Counted from the first letter of the stretch, positions 1-12,669 are shown. The stretch is DNA of 64,000 bases from Ascarosepion bandense (GCA_037127315.1 JBBBDQ010000442.1:2436001-2500000); one strand, 5' to 3'. Notes: generated by a model from the sequence alone, not told the origin. Made by a program: numbers and translations.

Positions 1-2447
1 AAGAGATTATCAGTGGGCAGGAGTTAATGTAAGCATTATTGATAGAAAAGTGCTTCTATATGTATAATGTAAATATATTACGAATGATTTACTATAGAAA
101 TGCATTGAAAATCAGGAAGAAAGAGATTATCAGTGGGCAGGAGTTAATGTAAGCATTATTGATAGAAAAGTGCTTCTATATGTATAATGTAAATATATTA
201 CGAATGATTTACTATAGAAATGCATTGAAAATCAGGAAGAAAAGGATTATCAGTGGGCAGGAGTTAATATAAGCGTTATTGATAGAAAAGTGCTTTATTA
301 TGTATAATGTAAATTCATTACTAATGATTTACTATAGAAATGCATTGAAAATCAGGAAGAAAGAGATTATCAGTGGGCAGGAGTTAATGTAAGCATTATT
401 GATAGAAAAGTGCTTCTATATGTATAATGTAAATATATTACGAATGATTTACTATAGAAATGCATTGAAAATCAGGAAGAAAGAGATTATCAGTGGGCAG
501 GAGTTAATGTAAGCATTATTGATAGAAAAGTGCTTCTATATGTATAATGTAAATATATTACGAATGATTTACTATAGAAATGCATTGAAAATCAGGAAGA
601 AAGAGATTATCAGTGGGCAGGAGTTAATGTAAGCATTATTGATAGAAAAGTGCTTTATTATGCATAATGTAAATTCATTACTAATGATTTACTATAGAAA
701 TGCATTGAAAATCAGGAAGAAAGAGATTATCAGTGGGCAGGAGTTAATGTAAGCATTATTGATAGAAAAGTGCTTCTATATGTATAATGTAAATATATTA
801 CGAATGATTTACTATAGAAATGCATTGAAAATCAGGAAGAAAGAGATTATCAGTGGGCAGGAGTTAATGTAAGCATTATTGATAGAAAAGTGCTTCTATA
901 TGTATAATGTAAATATATTACGAATGATTTACTATAGAAATGCATTGAAAATCAGGAAGAAAGAGATTATCAGTGGGCAGGAGTTAATGTAAGCATTATT
1001 GATAGAAAAGTGCTTTATTATGCATAATGTAAATTCATTACTAATGATTTACTATAGAAATGCATTGAAAATCAGGAAGAAAGAGATTATCAGTGGGCAG
1101 GAGTTAATGTAAGCATTATTGATAGAAAAGTGCTTCTATATGTATAATGTAAATATATTACGAATGATTTACTATAGAAATGCATTGAAAATCAGGAAGA
1201 AAGAGATTATCAGTGGGCAGGAGTTAATGTAAGCATTATTGATAGAAAAGTGCTTTATTATGCATAATGTAAATTCATTACTAATGATTTACTATAGAAA
1301 TGCATTGAAAATCAGGAAGAAAGAGATTATCAGTGGGCAGGAGTTAATGTAAGCATTATTGATAGAAAAGTGCTTCTATATGTATAATGTAAATATATTA
1401 CGAATGATTTACTATAGAAATGCATTGAAAATCAGGAAGAAAGAGATTATCAGTGGGCAGGAGTTAATGTAAGCATTATTGATAGAAAAGTGCTTCTATA
1501 TGTATAATGTAAATATATTACGAATGATTTACTATAGAAATGCATTGAAAATCAGGAAGAAAGAGATTATCAGTGGGCAGGAGTTAATGTAAGCATTATT
1601 GATAGAAAAGTGCTTCTATATGTATAATGTAAATATATTACGAATGATTTACTATAGAAATGCATTGAAAATCAGGAAGAAAGAGATTATCAGTGGGCAG
1701 GAGTTAATGTAAGCATTATTGATAGAAAAGTGCTTTATTATGCATAATGTAAATTCATTACTAATGATTTACTATAGAAATGCATTGAAAATCAGGAAGA
1801 AAGAGATTATCAGTGGGCAGGAGTTAATGTAAGCATTATTGATAGAAAAGTGCTTCTATATGTATAATGTAAATATATTACGAATGATTTACTATAGAAA
1901 TGCATTGAAAATCAGGAAGAAAGAGATTATCAGTGGGCAGGAGTTAATGTAAGCATTATTGATAGAAAAGTGCTTCTATATGTATAATGTAAATATATTA
2001 CGAATGATTTACTATAGAAATGCATTGAAAATCAGGAAGAAAGAGATTATCAGTGGGCAGGAGTTAATGTAAGCATTATTGATAGAAAAGTGCTTCTATA
2101 TGTATAATGTAAATATATTACGAATGATTTACTATAGAAATGCATTGAAAATCAGGAAGAAAGAGATTATCAGTGGGCAGGAGTTAATGTAAGCATTATT
2201 GATAGAAAAGTGCTTCTATATGTATAATGTAAATATATTACGAATGATTTACTATAGAAATGCATTGAAAATCAGGAAGAAAGAGATTATCAGTGGGCAG
2301 GAGTTAATGTAAGCATTATTGATAGAAAAGTGCTTTATTATGCATAATGTAAATTCATTACTAATGATTTACTATAGAAATGCATTGAAAATCAGGAAGA
2401 AAGGAATTGTCAGTGGTCAGAAACTAATGTAAGCATTATTGATAGAA
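1..2447. repeat. 120-bp satellite array with two monomer variants
   Basis: Twenty head-to-tail units of exactly 120 bp are visible, followed by a degenerate partial unit from 2401 to about 2447. Two monomer types differ at a cluster of positions in the middle: type A reads cttctatatgtataatg and type B reads ctttattatgcataatg followed by a ttcattact block. Units 3, 6, 9, 11, 15 and 20 are type B; the rest are type A. Unit 3 is a slightly diverged B. Type A units are identical to each other by eye, which suggests recent amplification or homogenisation. The array starts at or before the window edge and ends about 46 bp from the splice donor of the neighbouring minus-strand exon. Confidence 0.97.
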
Positions 2448-2493
2448 GATTATTTTTTGTTTTTAAAGAAATGATAATTCTGTCTTGTCCTAC

Positions 2494-3117
2494 CTGACTG
2501 CGAGCAGCAGAGTCTAGGCAAAAATTTCCCAGAAGACTTAGTAAAAGGTCTCTAAAATCTGCAAAGGGAACCGTTTCTTGCTCCTCTAATTCAGATGGCT
2601 GAAGACTACATTCCATTCCATTATTATTCTTGGGATTTCCGCTTCTCAAAGACTCGACTTCATTTTCACTTTTCTCTTTTACTGTTCCCTCTTTGTCCCA
2701 GTTATTTTGTCCGCCATCACTTTGCCGCTCTTCACCCTTCTTTCTACCAATTGACTTGAGGTAGATTTCATAAGTGGCTTGAAGGACGTCTGGCTTTTCA
2801 CACAGCAGGTAGAAAATCTTTTTGATTATATTGTACTGGATCAGTTTGGCTCTGATCACCTGGTTTTTGGTATAAGATTTGGTTCGAAGCTCCAGCAACG
2901 TCTGGAACAAGAGATTGTACGCCGAAGAGGATAAAACTGAAGAATTTGCATTGATGTGTGCCGATTTCTGTTCTTTCGTGTCTTGCGTGGCGCTGGGTGC
3001 AGAAGTTTTCTTAAAGGAACTGTCATCTCGGTTTTTATAGCTACTAACTTCGATGTTTTCAATTGCCTTTGTAAGTCGAAGTAGAATTTCTCGACATTTT
3101 TCAGTAGTACTTGACAT
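2494..3117 (-). CDS. First coding exon of an unrecognised, probably helical-repeat protein
   Basis: The exon gives 208 residues from the ATG at 3117 and ends in phase 0 at a good donor (CAG followed by GTAGGA, donor GT at 2493-2492); the frame remains open for 27 codons past the donor, which are probably intron. Residues about 70-125 are leucine-, isoleucine- and lysine-rich and look helical (LLFQTLLELRTKSY, then KLIQYNIIKKIFYLL). Residues about 126-180 are a polar, acidic, glutamine-rich linker. The tail (FRDLLLSLLGNFCLDSAARSQ) resembles one helix pair of an ARM/HEAT repeat, where LLGNxC is a common motif. This is a family-style resemblance, not an identification; ataxin-10-like or other armadillo proteins were considered but not established. 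Downstream exons must lie to the left of the window. The coding potential is supported by length, composition and the splice donor. Confidence 0.7.
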
Positions 3118-4144
3118 AGCTATTAAAGCAAATAAATTAAAAAAAAAAGATTAAAATTTTCTTCACAAACACAAGTACACACAAATTATTAATATTTTTT
3201 TTAGTCATTTTTTTTTTCATTTCAATTGCATTTTATTACATGAGCAATAACTATTTTCAACCCATGAAAATTTCCAAGTTTTCATGTTTCGATATTACGA
3301 TGAATTTTAATTCTTAAGTTAAAGACTGAATAAACTCTTTGCAAATTCTCCGACAATAAAATACCCACAGAAATTCTCTTATCACATCGTTAAACATTTG
3401 AGCTTAATAACTTTAAGAAAATATTTCAATAACAATCATAAATATGAATGCTGGTCATTATTTTAAGAAGTAAGGGGGTACAAATGAAAAGATTTGAAAT
3501 TGACAACTTTTTCTATTTCACTGAAATAAACATTAAACACTTTTATCTTCCCTTTTTTTTTTTTCATTTCTTCACTGAAACCAAGTAGTGTTAATCTAAT
3601 CTCTCCTCTTTCCAGATGATCAAAATGGAATAGTAGTACTTGACATAGCTATTAAAGCAAATAAATTAAAAAAAAAAAAAGATTAAAATTTTCTTCACAA
3701 ACACAAGTACACGCAGGTTATTAATTTTTTTAGTCATTTTCTTTTCATTTCAATTGCTTTTCATTACATGAGCAATAACGATTTTCAACCCATGAAAATT
3801 TCCAAGTTTTCATGTTTTGATATTACGATGAATTTTAATTCTTAAGTTAAAGACTGAATAAACTCTTTGCAAGTTCTCCGACAATAAAATACCCACAGAA
3901 ATGTCTTTATTGCATCATCCAATATTTGAGTTTAGCAACAAAATATTGCAATAGCAATCATAGATATGAATGCTGGTCATTATTTTAAGAAGTGGGTACA
4001 AATGAAAAGATTTGAAATTGACAACTTCTTCCATTTCACTGAAATAGCCATTAAACACTTCTATCATCCCTTCTTGTTTTCATTTCTTCACTGAAACCAA
4101 GTAGTGTTAATTCCTCCTCTTTCCAGATGATCAAAATGGAATAG
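3105..4144. repeat. Tandem duplication (about 529 and 511 bp) including the start codon of the left gene
   Basis: Unit 1 is 3105-3633 and unit 2 is 3634-4144. Both begin with tagtacttgacatagctatt, continue through the same A-rich run and end with gatgatcaaaatggaatag. The first nucleotides of unit 1 are the first codons (Met-Ser-Ser-Thr) of the minus-strand exon, so unit 2 carries a second copy of the ATG and the upstream sequence. Small indels separate the copies. The interval probably holds the 5' UTR or promoter of the left gene, but no core promoter motif is clear. Confidence 0.9.
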
Positions 4145-4233
4145 TCTATTATTTATGAGGTGTTGGCAGGACGTAATGTTTGTGCAAAGCACAATTATAA
4201 TCAGATATTATCTTGAATTTCATTATTATTAGA

Positions 4234-4947
4234 CTAACAATATAGCCCGGCATTGCTCGGGTGTAATGAAAGCTGTAAAACTAATCCATGGTCCTGGAGC
4301 TCAGACTCTTTGGACATTGGCACGAAAGACTAAAAACCAATAGTTGTTTCCAGTTAAAGCGAAACTGTAGACTGAAAAAAAAAAAAATGAATGGATGTAA
4401 GTCAAATTTTGATTTCCTGGTATTGATATAAAATAAGATTTTTTTCGTCGCAAACTGAATTTTGAAGGCTAAATAAGTCCTCTACGTAAATGGTATCATG
4501 GCTGAGACTAAGAACTACAATTATACCTACTTAGAGCCAAACCTGAAGCAAAAACTAAAAGGGCTGAAAAAAAAAAAAAAAAAAAAAATACAGACATACA
4601 GGCATATAAACAGACACACACAGAAACATCTTGCCTTTTATATATATATATATATAATCAATTTTCTGCACTATTGTAAGATCTGCAACCTTGAAACTTC
4701 TGAATATCATTTCTCATGTCTTTGTCTATGAGTGTATCAAATTTGATTAAAATTGGACCACTCCTTCTATAACCCGATTTTTTCAATTATCGATATTTAT
4801 CAGGGGTACCTTGACACAAGAACTAAGAACACTTATGATGCTTATAGTACAACTGTGTAAATTTTCAAGAAAATCAGTTCAGCCATTTCGTAACCTATAG
4901 GTAACAGACACACAGAGACAAAGTTCCATTTATAAATAAGTTTAGAT
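4234..4947 (-). mobile_element. Non-autonomous Helitron, copy 1
   Basis: On the minus strand the element starts with TCTAAACTTATTTATAAATG and ends with a CCCGAGCAATGCCGGG hairpin, then a TTAG terminus followed by T. These fit the Helitron rules: 5' TC, 3' CTRR-like end, a subterminal hairpin and insertion between A and T. No Rep/helicase coding sequence is present. Other copies are at 19771-20544, 41289-42108 and 56073-56828, with fragments at 22290-22410 and 48165-48850. Confidence 0.75.
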
Positions 4948-5580
4948 AGATTTAGATAAAGCATTGTCAAACATTAGTCTCTTTTTTTTTTAGACTAGGA
5001 TTTCTGTCATCTGAATATCACTTTATTTTTAGCAGTATTAGTAGTAAATCTTATTAATAAATTCAGGTCACTCTACGAGGGTTACTTGAACCACATAAAC
5101 CAGTTCTACTTGCCACATATTCAATGCATGAAAGAATGGTTGACTTAAATATGCAAGATAGAATCTATCAATAAAAATTGTCTAGCATGACATGATGAAC
5201 TGGTTTTCATAGCAGAAGACTTTGCTTTTGCTTTTGATTCAATGTAATCATTCCACTTAATGTCAATGGGACATACGAGACCAAGAAGGTGAAGAGAGCT
5301 TCACTCTTAAGAGGTTAGCATCAGCCATAAGAAGGAAGGCAATAAACGTTCTTTTGAAATGATTAATAGAGAGTAGTTTCGTTTTAGAGGCATTAAAATT
5401 AACAAGCCAATTCTTGTTCCAGTTAACAACTGCGTGAAGGTCATTTACAAGATCGTGACTGTCGTGAAAGGAACATTGCATGGAAAAAATATTTTTTGTT
5501 CGTAATTTCTTGTGGGGGATTAGGGTTAAGTTAGGTGTGATTTTGTTTTTTTTACACACACCCTCCAATATGATGCTGCA
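4948..5580 (-). mobile_element. Jockey/CR1-like LINE remnant
   Basis: From about 5040 to 5480 the minus strand has broken reading frames similar to the LINE at 61085-62040. The clearest match is the peptide NWLVNFNASKTKLLSINH, which corresponds to WLVNFNASKTKLLSVNHH in the right-hand copy. Stops and frameshifts show it is dead. The boundaries are approximate. Confidence 0.6.
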
Positions 5581-7154
5581 ACAGTGGGTGAGACTCTCTC
5601 TCTCTAGCCCAACTGTAAACTATGAAACCGTAAAAAGCAAAAGTACTTTCATTTTTTGTTGATTCAAGAACTGAATGCAACCAAAAATCGCTTGGAAGCA
5701 AAGATAAAATTTTTTTAAAAAATCGAAGTATTTTAATTTTATTAACAATTTATGACCAACAAATCGTGATATAATGATTTGAAAATTACTACTTTTTTAA
5801 CTTTTTATTATAGAAGTTTTTTGTTTTTTTTTAAATCACGGGGAATCAAAGACTTACAGAATGTCATCATTTATTCATTGATATCATAAAATAAAAATGA
5901 TTTATTATATCCCGTTTTTGAACTTGTGTTTTTTAGTTACTTTTAAAAAATTATTTAAATTAATAATTATTATCATTATAAAACAGATTTCATTTATTTC
6001 ACATATTCATAGAACTTTTCTTTTTTTTTTTTTTTTACTAGCTTCATATTCTGTGTTTGGTAAATCGTTTTGTTGGTACTAAAACGAAAAATTGATACGA
6101 AACCAATTTAAAATGGTACAAATTCGGAATTATTTCCATCTCCATATGAAGAAAAAAAATTCTTTAAGTTCAAAAAATATCTGCCCCATGTAAATTAATA
6201 CAGAGTTCCCACTTAAAAAGAAATAATTTACGGTAATAAATTTAAATTGCTCGTATTCAATAATTAAATTATTTAATTATAATATAATGGGGCTACTTAA
6301 AATTTAAGGCCGGGGCGGGGGTATCCAAAAGAATAAAAATCAGTGTTTACTTTGTAAAAATCGATTGAAACGCTAAATTTAACAATTACTATTTGTTTTA
6401 TAAATTAAATTTAGGAAATAAATGCTTCTTTTTTTTTTTTTGTTAGTTGGTTAATTTAAGATTTTAAAATTTCTTTTTATTACTAAATTAATTTTTTTTA
6501 ATTTATTTTTTTTTTATGAATTATTGGAGATTCTGTTTTTTTTTTTGTTTTGCTGTAAAAATGCAGTTTTGACAATTTAATTACTTTCTTTTAAAAAAAA
6601 AACATAAATGTACCAAAAATTCGATATTGTAAGCCCCTAGCAGGTAATAATTAATTTTCTTTTTAATTATTTTTATGACTTTTTTTTTGTAATTTAAAAG
6701 ATAATTTTTTTATTTAATTCTATTTCTATATTTAATACTTTTTTTTTTAAAATTCTCCTCTCTGCATTTAACCTTAGAAAGGAAAAAGAAAATTAAATAT
6801 TAATTTATTTTGCTTTTTTTTTCTTTAAATAATAATAACAATTTTTGGGTCAGAGTTTTTTTTACTAGCGTTGCGTGACAAACAAAAAATATTTAATAAA
6901 TTTCGAGGCAACAAAGATGTCTATAATAAACATAAACGTTGAATGACAAATAAAATCCAGTACAAATCTGTACATAAAAAATTTAAAGTTCTCGCATGTA
7001 AATTAATAGTTTTACTTACCTTGATAACTATTTTAAACGTGGTCCCCCGAAAAAAAATAATAAATAAAATAAAAAGCCTTTCTTAAACCGGTGACAAGGT
7101 GACCATTGTTCCTCGTGAATAAAAAGCTTCCGGTTCCGATGAAATTTTTATTTT
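5581..7154. other. A+T-rich intergenic stretch, nothing recognised
   Basis: The stretch has long T and A runs and short open frames without coding character. No repeat family from elsewhere in the window is obvious here. Confidence 0.6.
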
Positions 7155-7935
7155 ATAGCTTTGTGTTGTGGTGCAGTGGATATCAGCTCGGAACGAGAAA
7201 TCGGGGAGCCGGGTTCGAATTCCAGTTGAATTCCTTGCATTCACTTATGCGCAAATTTCCTTAGGAAAGGCATTAATAACTAATCTGTCTCTGCCCTCTA
7301 TTTATGGGTTAAATAACATTATAACAGGACAGATTGGGGTCTATTGCCTTAGCTGGCAACCAGTCTACCGCAGAAGTCATGTCTCTTTCCGTCTTTCGAA
7401 ACATAATAGTCCAAGCGTGTATCATGTATGTCACTTGACTGATTGAATCTCACTCGTGGGGCAGTGGATATCTGTTCGGAACGAAAAATTAGAGAACCGA
7501 ATTCAAATTTCAGCTGAATTCGTCACATTGAGTGCAAATATCATTGGGAAAGGTATTAATCCGTCTCTTCTCTTAAGTAGCAGGACAGATTGTATTCTAT
7601 TCTCTAAACTTGGTCGGCAAGCTACTACAGGAAAAATTTTTTTCAGTCATGTTTTTTTCGAGACATGATCGCCTAAGCGTGTATCACAAATGGCCCTTAC
7701 ATGAATCATTCTCAGAACGAGAAATAGGAGAGCTAAGTTTAAATACAAGTTGATTGTATTCCATTCACTTACGCGCAAATACCCTTGGTAAAAGGATTTA
7801 ATCCGTTGCTTCTCCCTCCAGCTATGGGTTAAATAGCGGGACAGATTGGGTTCTGTAGCCTTAAGTGGCTACCAGTCTACCGTGGAAAGTAATGGCAGCC
7901 TACTTTTGTATTCCAAAACTATATAAGTACGAGTG
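7155..7935 (+). mobile_element. Three consecutive tRNA-derived SINE copies
   Basis: The first copy (about 7160-7447) has the complete tRNA-like head with an A box (gtggtgcagtgg) and a B box (gggttcgaattcc). The second (about 7450-7700) has the same layout but a decayed B box. The third (about 7700-7930) has lost the A box. All share the body ending in the conserved cgagacatgatcgccyaagcgtg segment or its remnants. The rising divergence along the row suggests different ages or relaxed degeneration. Confidence 0.85.
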
Positions 7936-8009
7936 ATTTTGTCTCTTTCTTCCAGACGGTCTCTTAGTCGTTCTCCTGGACTCTAGTCCGGGCGAGTTGC
8001 ATTTGTTAC

Positions 8010-8065
8010 CCCCTCTCTCTCTCTCTCTCTCTCTACCGCTCCTTTTTTTTTTTTTTTTTTTTTTC
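8010..8065. repeat. CT microsatellite and T run
   Basis: A (CT)n tract at about 8013-8034 is followed by about twenty T at 8043-8064, probably old retroelement tail material. Confidence 0.9.
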
Positions 8066-8129
8066 AAGAACATTTCGTAAAACCAGACACAAGGAAGACA
8101 ACATGAACATTTAACTGAGCGGTCACATC

Positions 8130-8990
8130 AAAGACATTGTGGTGGGTAGGGAATTAAAAATTAAAAGCAACACTCTTCTCTTCTTCACTTTTACAAAAAT
8201 TCACAATTACGTGTGAAATCCTGATTTTGACAGATAGGAAAAGGATAGACCCCGTACTGAAAGAAAAATACGAAACCGGATTTCGCGATCAGATGTTAAA
8301 TTAATTTTCTAACCAATGAAAAGGAAGCAATTTGCAAAACCAAGAGAAAATTTAGCAACCCTTTGTGAACAACTAAATCGCTATAAAGCAAAGAAAATAA
8401 GCCGAATCAGTCAGTCAGATGCGAGCCGAAATTAGAGATGACATGCTAAAATGTGACAAAGGAAACCTCAAGTCTGATCCGGACACATAAGGTCCTGACA
8501 CACATCCGTTCTCCTTCTTCACTTGTTCTATTTTCCTTACCTCTTCTTCTCCATCCTCAACATTCTCGCAGTCAACAAAGAAGACGATGACAACAACAAC
8601 AACAACAAGATACTTCAACTGACTCTTAAATATTAACTTCCGATAAGTACAATTTCCTTTATTGCTTCACCTTTCTTTTCAATTTCTCGCCAGCCATAAA
8701 AAGGAAGGAAACACAGACTTTATTAGTAACCTGTTAATCTTTCTACATACATATATTCTGCTACTTACTACTATTTCTCTGAAACATTTAGCTATGTACA
8801 TTTTCTCCTTGAATATTTAACTCCTACAAATTCATGGTATTCTGTTAATAAAATTCTACTTTAACACACAAAACAATATACTTTTATTCTTCCAAACATT
8901 CAAACCTCTAACCTTCTGATGATTTTTTAAAAATTACTTACTTAAGTTGTGGGGAGTGTCAGCTATGTTTGTGAATTGGCCTTGTACTAG
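8130..8990 (+). mobile_element. Diverged copy of solo-LTR-like family A
   Basis: The order of similar blocks matches the copies at 11820-12494, 12670-13319 and 49010-49518: cttctcttcttcacttttacaaaaattcac, then cgaaaccggatttc, then aatcagtcagtcag, then aataaaattctactttaaca, then a tail resembling gttgtggggagtgtcagctatg. It is the most diverged full-length-like copy and its ends are uncertain. No protein coding was found. Confidence 0.5.
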
Positions 8991-9450
8991 ACATTGCTGA
9001 CCGTCCCTGTTACAACATCAATGACTACAACCATACCCTGCTACAGTCATACACAATTACCTCGTCAAATTTCAATTTATTACTGCTTTCACACATTCAG
9101 CAAACTAAACTCTATCGCACCCGGCCAGAAGTTACTGCTGGCTACTCAAACGTCTAAAAGCGTCACTACGGAAAACAGAGCGAAGACATTAATTTCCGGT
9201 GACTCAGCGTTTCCAAAAGTCAAAACACAGAAAAACAACAACAAAACGAAACATAAACACACACAAGCACTCGTACCTAAAACAACGACCTGAAATTAAT
9301 CTATGTAAACATGGTGTTCAAATAAAACCCATGTGTACATTCAAAAGTGGAAGGAAAATTTTAATAGACAAACAAAATACATTATTAACCGGGTAACGTT
9401 GCTGACCGCGGCTAACAGAAACATGGCCGATATTTTTCTTTAGCCTCGGC
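8991..9450. other. Intergenic stretch, nothing recognised
   Basis: An open frame of 99 codons on the plus strand at 8994-9293 is Thr/Asn/Lys-rich with no recognisable domain and no splice context. I treat it as chance. Confidence 0.5.
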
Positions 9451-10620
9451 CTCCGGCCTTCCAGCTGGGGTCCTAAATGACCAAATTAAGACCGAATAAG
9501 ACTGGGTTTGAACCTATCCACCGCGGTGGATAGGTAATGTTTTGACCAGTACCTGGGCGTACGCACTCAGGTTCCCCACATTAAAAAAAAACCTTGTGTC
9601 ACATCTTTCTCAAGTGGGGGAAAAGAGTAAATATCCCTTGGCTCCGTGTTAGAGCGACGTGCTCCCCCTACCACCTGCGCCTGGCCAACCTTTGTCACTG
9701 ACCATAGCATCATCAGCAGCAGCAGCCCTAGCGAAACCAGCCGAGATCTGCCTAGTTTGCAAACTCCAGCAGCAGCCGCCACCAGCAACAGTCCTTTTTA
9801 GGGCTTTCTGACTACATATGCTACAGTCCTTTTTAGGACTTTCTGATTACATATGCTACCGTCTTTTTTAGGACTTTCCGATTACATATGCACCAGTCCT
9901 TTTAAGGGCTCTTCGGCTACATATGCAACAACCCTTTTCAGGGCTACTCGGCTACTTATGCAACAGTTCTTCTAAGGACTAACCGACTCTAGCAGCAGCA
10001 GCCACCAGCACCAGCAGGAGCATCAAGCACCAGGCAGAAGCACCAGGCACCAGGCACCAGCCGGAACACCAAGCACCAGCAGAAGCATCAGGCACCAGCC
10101 AGAGCACCAAGCACCAGCAGAAGCTGCAGTCCTGGCTACATATGCAACAGTCCTTTTAAGGGCTAGCTGATTACATGTGCAACAGTTCTTTTTGGGACTA
10201 GCTGGTTACGTATGCGACAGTTCTAAGAACTAACCGTTTACACATGCTACAGTCCTTCTAAGGACTAACCGTCTCCAGTAGCAGCCACCTACAAGAGCAG
10301 CAGCCACCAGCAACAGTCCTTTCATGAACTACCAAGCAGAACTTCTAGCAAACATCATCCTGAGGACGAACAGGCTACCTCTGCATCGCCCTGCCAGCCG
10401 CTGGTCTACCGCCCTGAAACCAGGTGATCCTTTCGATTGGCACCGCCCAACTTAACAATCATTCTGTACATACGTTTGCCAGATTTTGTAAATAAAACTT
10501 GGCTTAAATTTATAAATCCTTGTCTTCGTTGTCCTTGATTCGACCATATTTCTTTGACTCCTTGCGGGGTTGACAGCACCTGCTTTGTCGACTCCGCAAC
10601 ACTCTTCTCGCCAACTTTGT
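9451..10620. repeat. GC-richer region with nested short tandem repeats, possibly an LTR-type element
   Basis: Between 9790 and 10330, units of about 55-60 bp built on caacagtccttttaaggac and tacatatgc repeat about nine times. They are interrupted at 9990-10120 by a short-period caccaggcaccag-type repeat. The distal part (10390-10620) carries an AATAAA at about 10491 and resembles the R/U5 side of an LTR, but no matching partner or coding region is visible. A 73-codon minus-strand frame at 9567-9788 looks like chance. Confidence 0.55.
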
Positions 10621-10975
10621 ACCAGACAAAAAACTTTATTAAACTTTTCTAATCAACCTTGTACCAGACATATGAACATTACAATCATTTTGTATATACA
10701 GAAATTATTTAATGCTCATAAGTGATTATTTTTATACACCATCTTGATTGTTCTTATTTCCAACATCTCTTATAGTGGACTATAAACCTAACAAGATCAA
10801 ATTAAAAATATAAAAACTTATAAAAAGTCCTTCTATAGTACCACACATAACACTTTAACTGACTGAATCTACCTTAGAAAACTATAAAATAAATATTTCA
10901 TCAGAACCAATTATTTTTTTACTTTTCACAAGGAACAAGGGACACCTTATCACCGGTTTATTTTATAGTTTTGTA
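10621..10975. other. Intergenic stretch, nothing recognised
   Basis: No coding or repeat signal could be supported here. Confidence 0.5.
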
Positions 10976-11290
10976 ATGTAGCTTCTGGATGTGCGTTGTG
11001 GTACAGTATTGGCTCGGAACGAGAAATCGGGGAGCCGAGTTCGAATTCCAGTTGAATCCATTGTATTCACTTACGCGCAAATACCCTTGGGAAAGGTATC
11101 AATCCGTCTCTTCCCTCCAGTTATGGATTAAATAACAGGACAGATTGGGTTCTATAGCCTTGGCTGACAACCAGTCTACCGCAGAAAGCAATGGCAACCT
11201 ACTGTGGGATAATCTTCTGCCCAGTCAGTCATGTCTCTTTCGAGACATGATCGCCCAAGCGTGTTTCACGTATGGCACTTAATTGATTGA
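10976..11290 (+). mobile_element. tRNA-derived SINE, near full length
   Basis: It begins in ggatgtgcgttgtggtacag, has a B box gagttcgaattcc and continues through the full body to ggcacttaattgattgaatg. The A box has lost the gga of gtggatatc. Confidence 0.9.
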
Positions 11291-11580
11291 ATGTAGCTTC
11301 TAGGATGTGTGTTGTGGTGCAGTGGTTATCATCTCGGAATGAAAAATACGAGTTCGAATTCTAGTTGAATTCGTTGCATTCACGTACAAATCTCCTTGGT
11401 AAATCCAACTCTTCTTCATTCAGCTAAGGGTTGAATAGCAGAACAAATTGGGTTTTATTGACAGCCAGAAAGAAATGGCAACCTACTGCAATAAAATATT
11501 CTATCTAGTTAGTCATGGATCAAAAGAGACATGATCGCTCGTGCATGTATCATGTATGGCATTTTAACTGACTGAATCTA
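11291..11580 (+). mobile_element. tRNA-derived SINE, older copy
   Basis: It abuts the previous copy. The head gttgtggtgcagtggttatc and the B box gagttcgaattctag are recognisable. The body is shortened and ends in a degraded atgatcgctcgtgc segment. Confidence 0.85.
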
Positions 11581-11819
11581 TCTTATAAAAGAAGAGCTGG
11601 ATTTCTTTGCCATCGTGTACATTGTCTGCATGTGACTTTAGTGGATTATCTGAGGGGTTCAATTTGAGCTTCGTTATGATTGACCCACAATATAAAAGAT
11701 GTATGAATGAGTAGATAAAACACGATAAACTCAATCTTAATAAAACTGAAGTCTGGAGTATAAAATAATAATTTATATAAATATTATTAAATAGTTTCGT
11801 ATTGAACAAAAATAGTAGT

Positions 11820-12494
11820 TCTAGCGGATAAGAAATTAATTAAATCAACTCTCTTCTTCACTTTTATAAAAATTCACAACGATGTGTGAAAGCCTGGTTT
11901 TCCCAAATAGAAAAAGGACTGACCATCTGCTTAAAGAAAAAGTCGAAACCAGATTTCTCAACTAGGTGTTAAAACGATTTTTGATGATTGGGAGCGACTT
12001 GCAAAACCAAAAGGACTTCCCGTGTAAGTGCGAAAATATCTAGATTACAATAAAAGGACTTAATCAACGTCAGTCAAGTCAGTCAGATGGAAGCAGCGAG
12101 AAAGACAACACTAAAATGTAACTTTCAACTTCAAGCGACTCGGACATTGTCCTCTTTCTCTTTCTCCTTAACTATTTCAACAATTACTACTAGAACATTT
12201 TGTACGAACTCTACCCTTAACCTCTTAATAATGTTTCTAACTGAACATTAGCTTCTACAACTTATGTTATTCCTCCTTTTAATAAATTTCTATTTTAACA
12301 TTCAAAATGTATATTTTATTATTCCACTCTTCTACACTAATCCACGCATTCCAACCTGCCGACAACCAACCTTCTGATGACAAAAACTTTCTGATAATTA
12401 TAACTCTGTCTAAAACTTGTAAGCTGTAGGGAGTTTGGTTAAGTCTGACACAATGCCGAATCAAAGAAACATTAACCAGCTTCACACAGCTACA
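11820..12494 (+). mobile_element. Solo-LTR-like family A, copy 1
   Basis: It starts in ctagcggataagaaattaat and ends acacagctaca. The family ends are best seen in the 49010 copy as TGTAG...GCTACA. An AATAAA-type signal lies about two-thirds along. No internal retrotransposon coding region adjoins it. Confidence 0.65.
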
Positions 12495-12669
12495 TATTAT
12501 TTGTGGGGTTCAATTTGAGCTTCGTTATGATTGACCCACAATATAAAGGATGTATGAATGAGTAAATGAAACTCGATGAACAAATCTTAATAAAACTGAA
12601 GCCTGGAGCATAAAAATAATAACTTATATAAATATTATTAAATAGTTTCGTATTGTACAAAAATAGTAG

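Noticed and set aside
1..2447. CRISPR-like array
   Set aside because: Units are contiguous 120-bp repeats without unique spacers, in a eukaryotic genome.
7160..7260. Possible functional tRNA gene in the SINE head
   Set aside because: A and B boxes are present but the body continues as SINE and no complete cloverleaf with acceptor stem is visible.
9567..9788. 73-codon frame with a hydrophobic N-terminal segment resembling a signal peptide
   Set aside because: It lies in a short-repeat region and ends in repeat-derived sequence; hydrophobicity is a by-product of GCA/GCT repeats.
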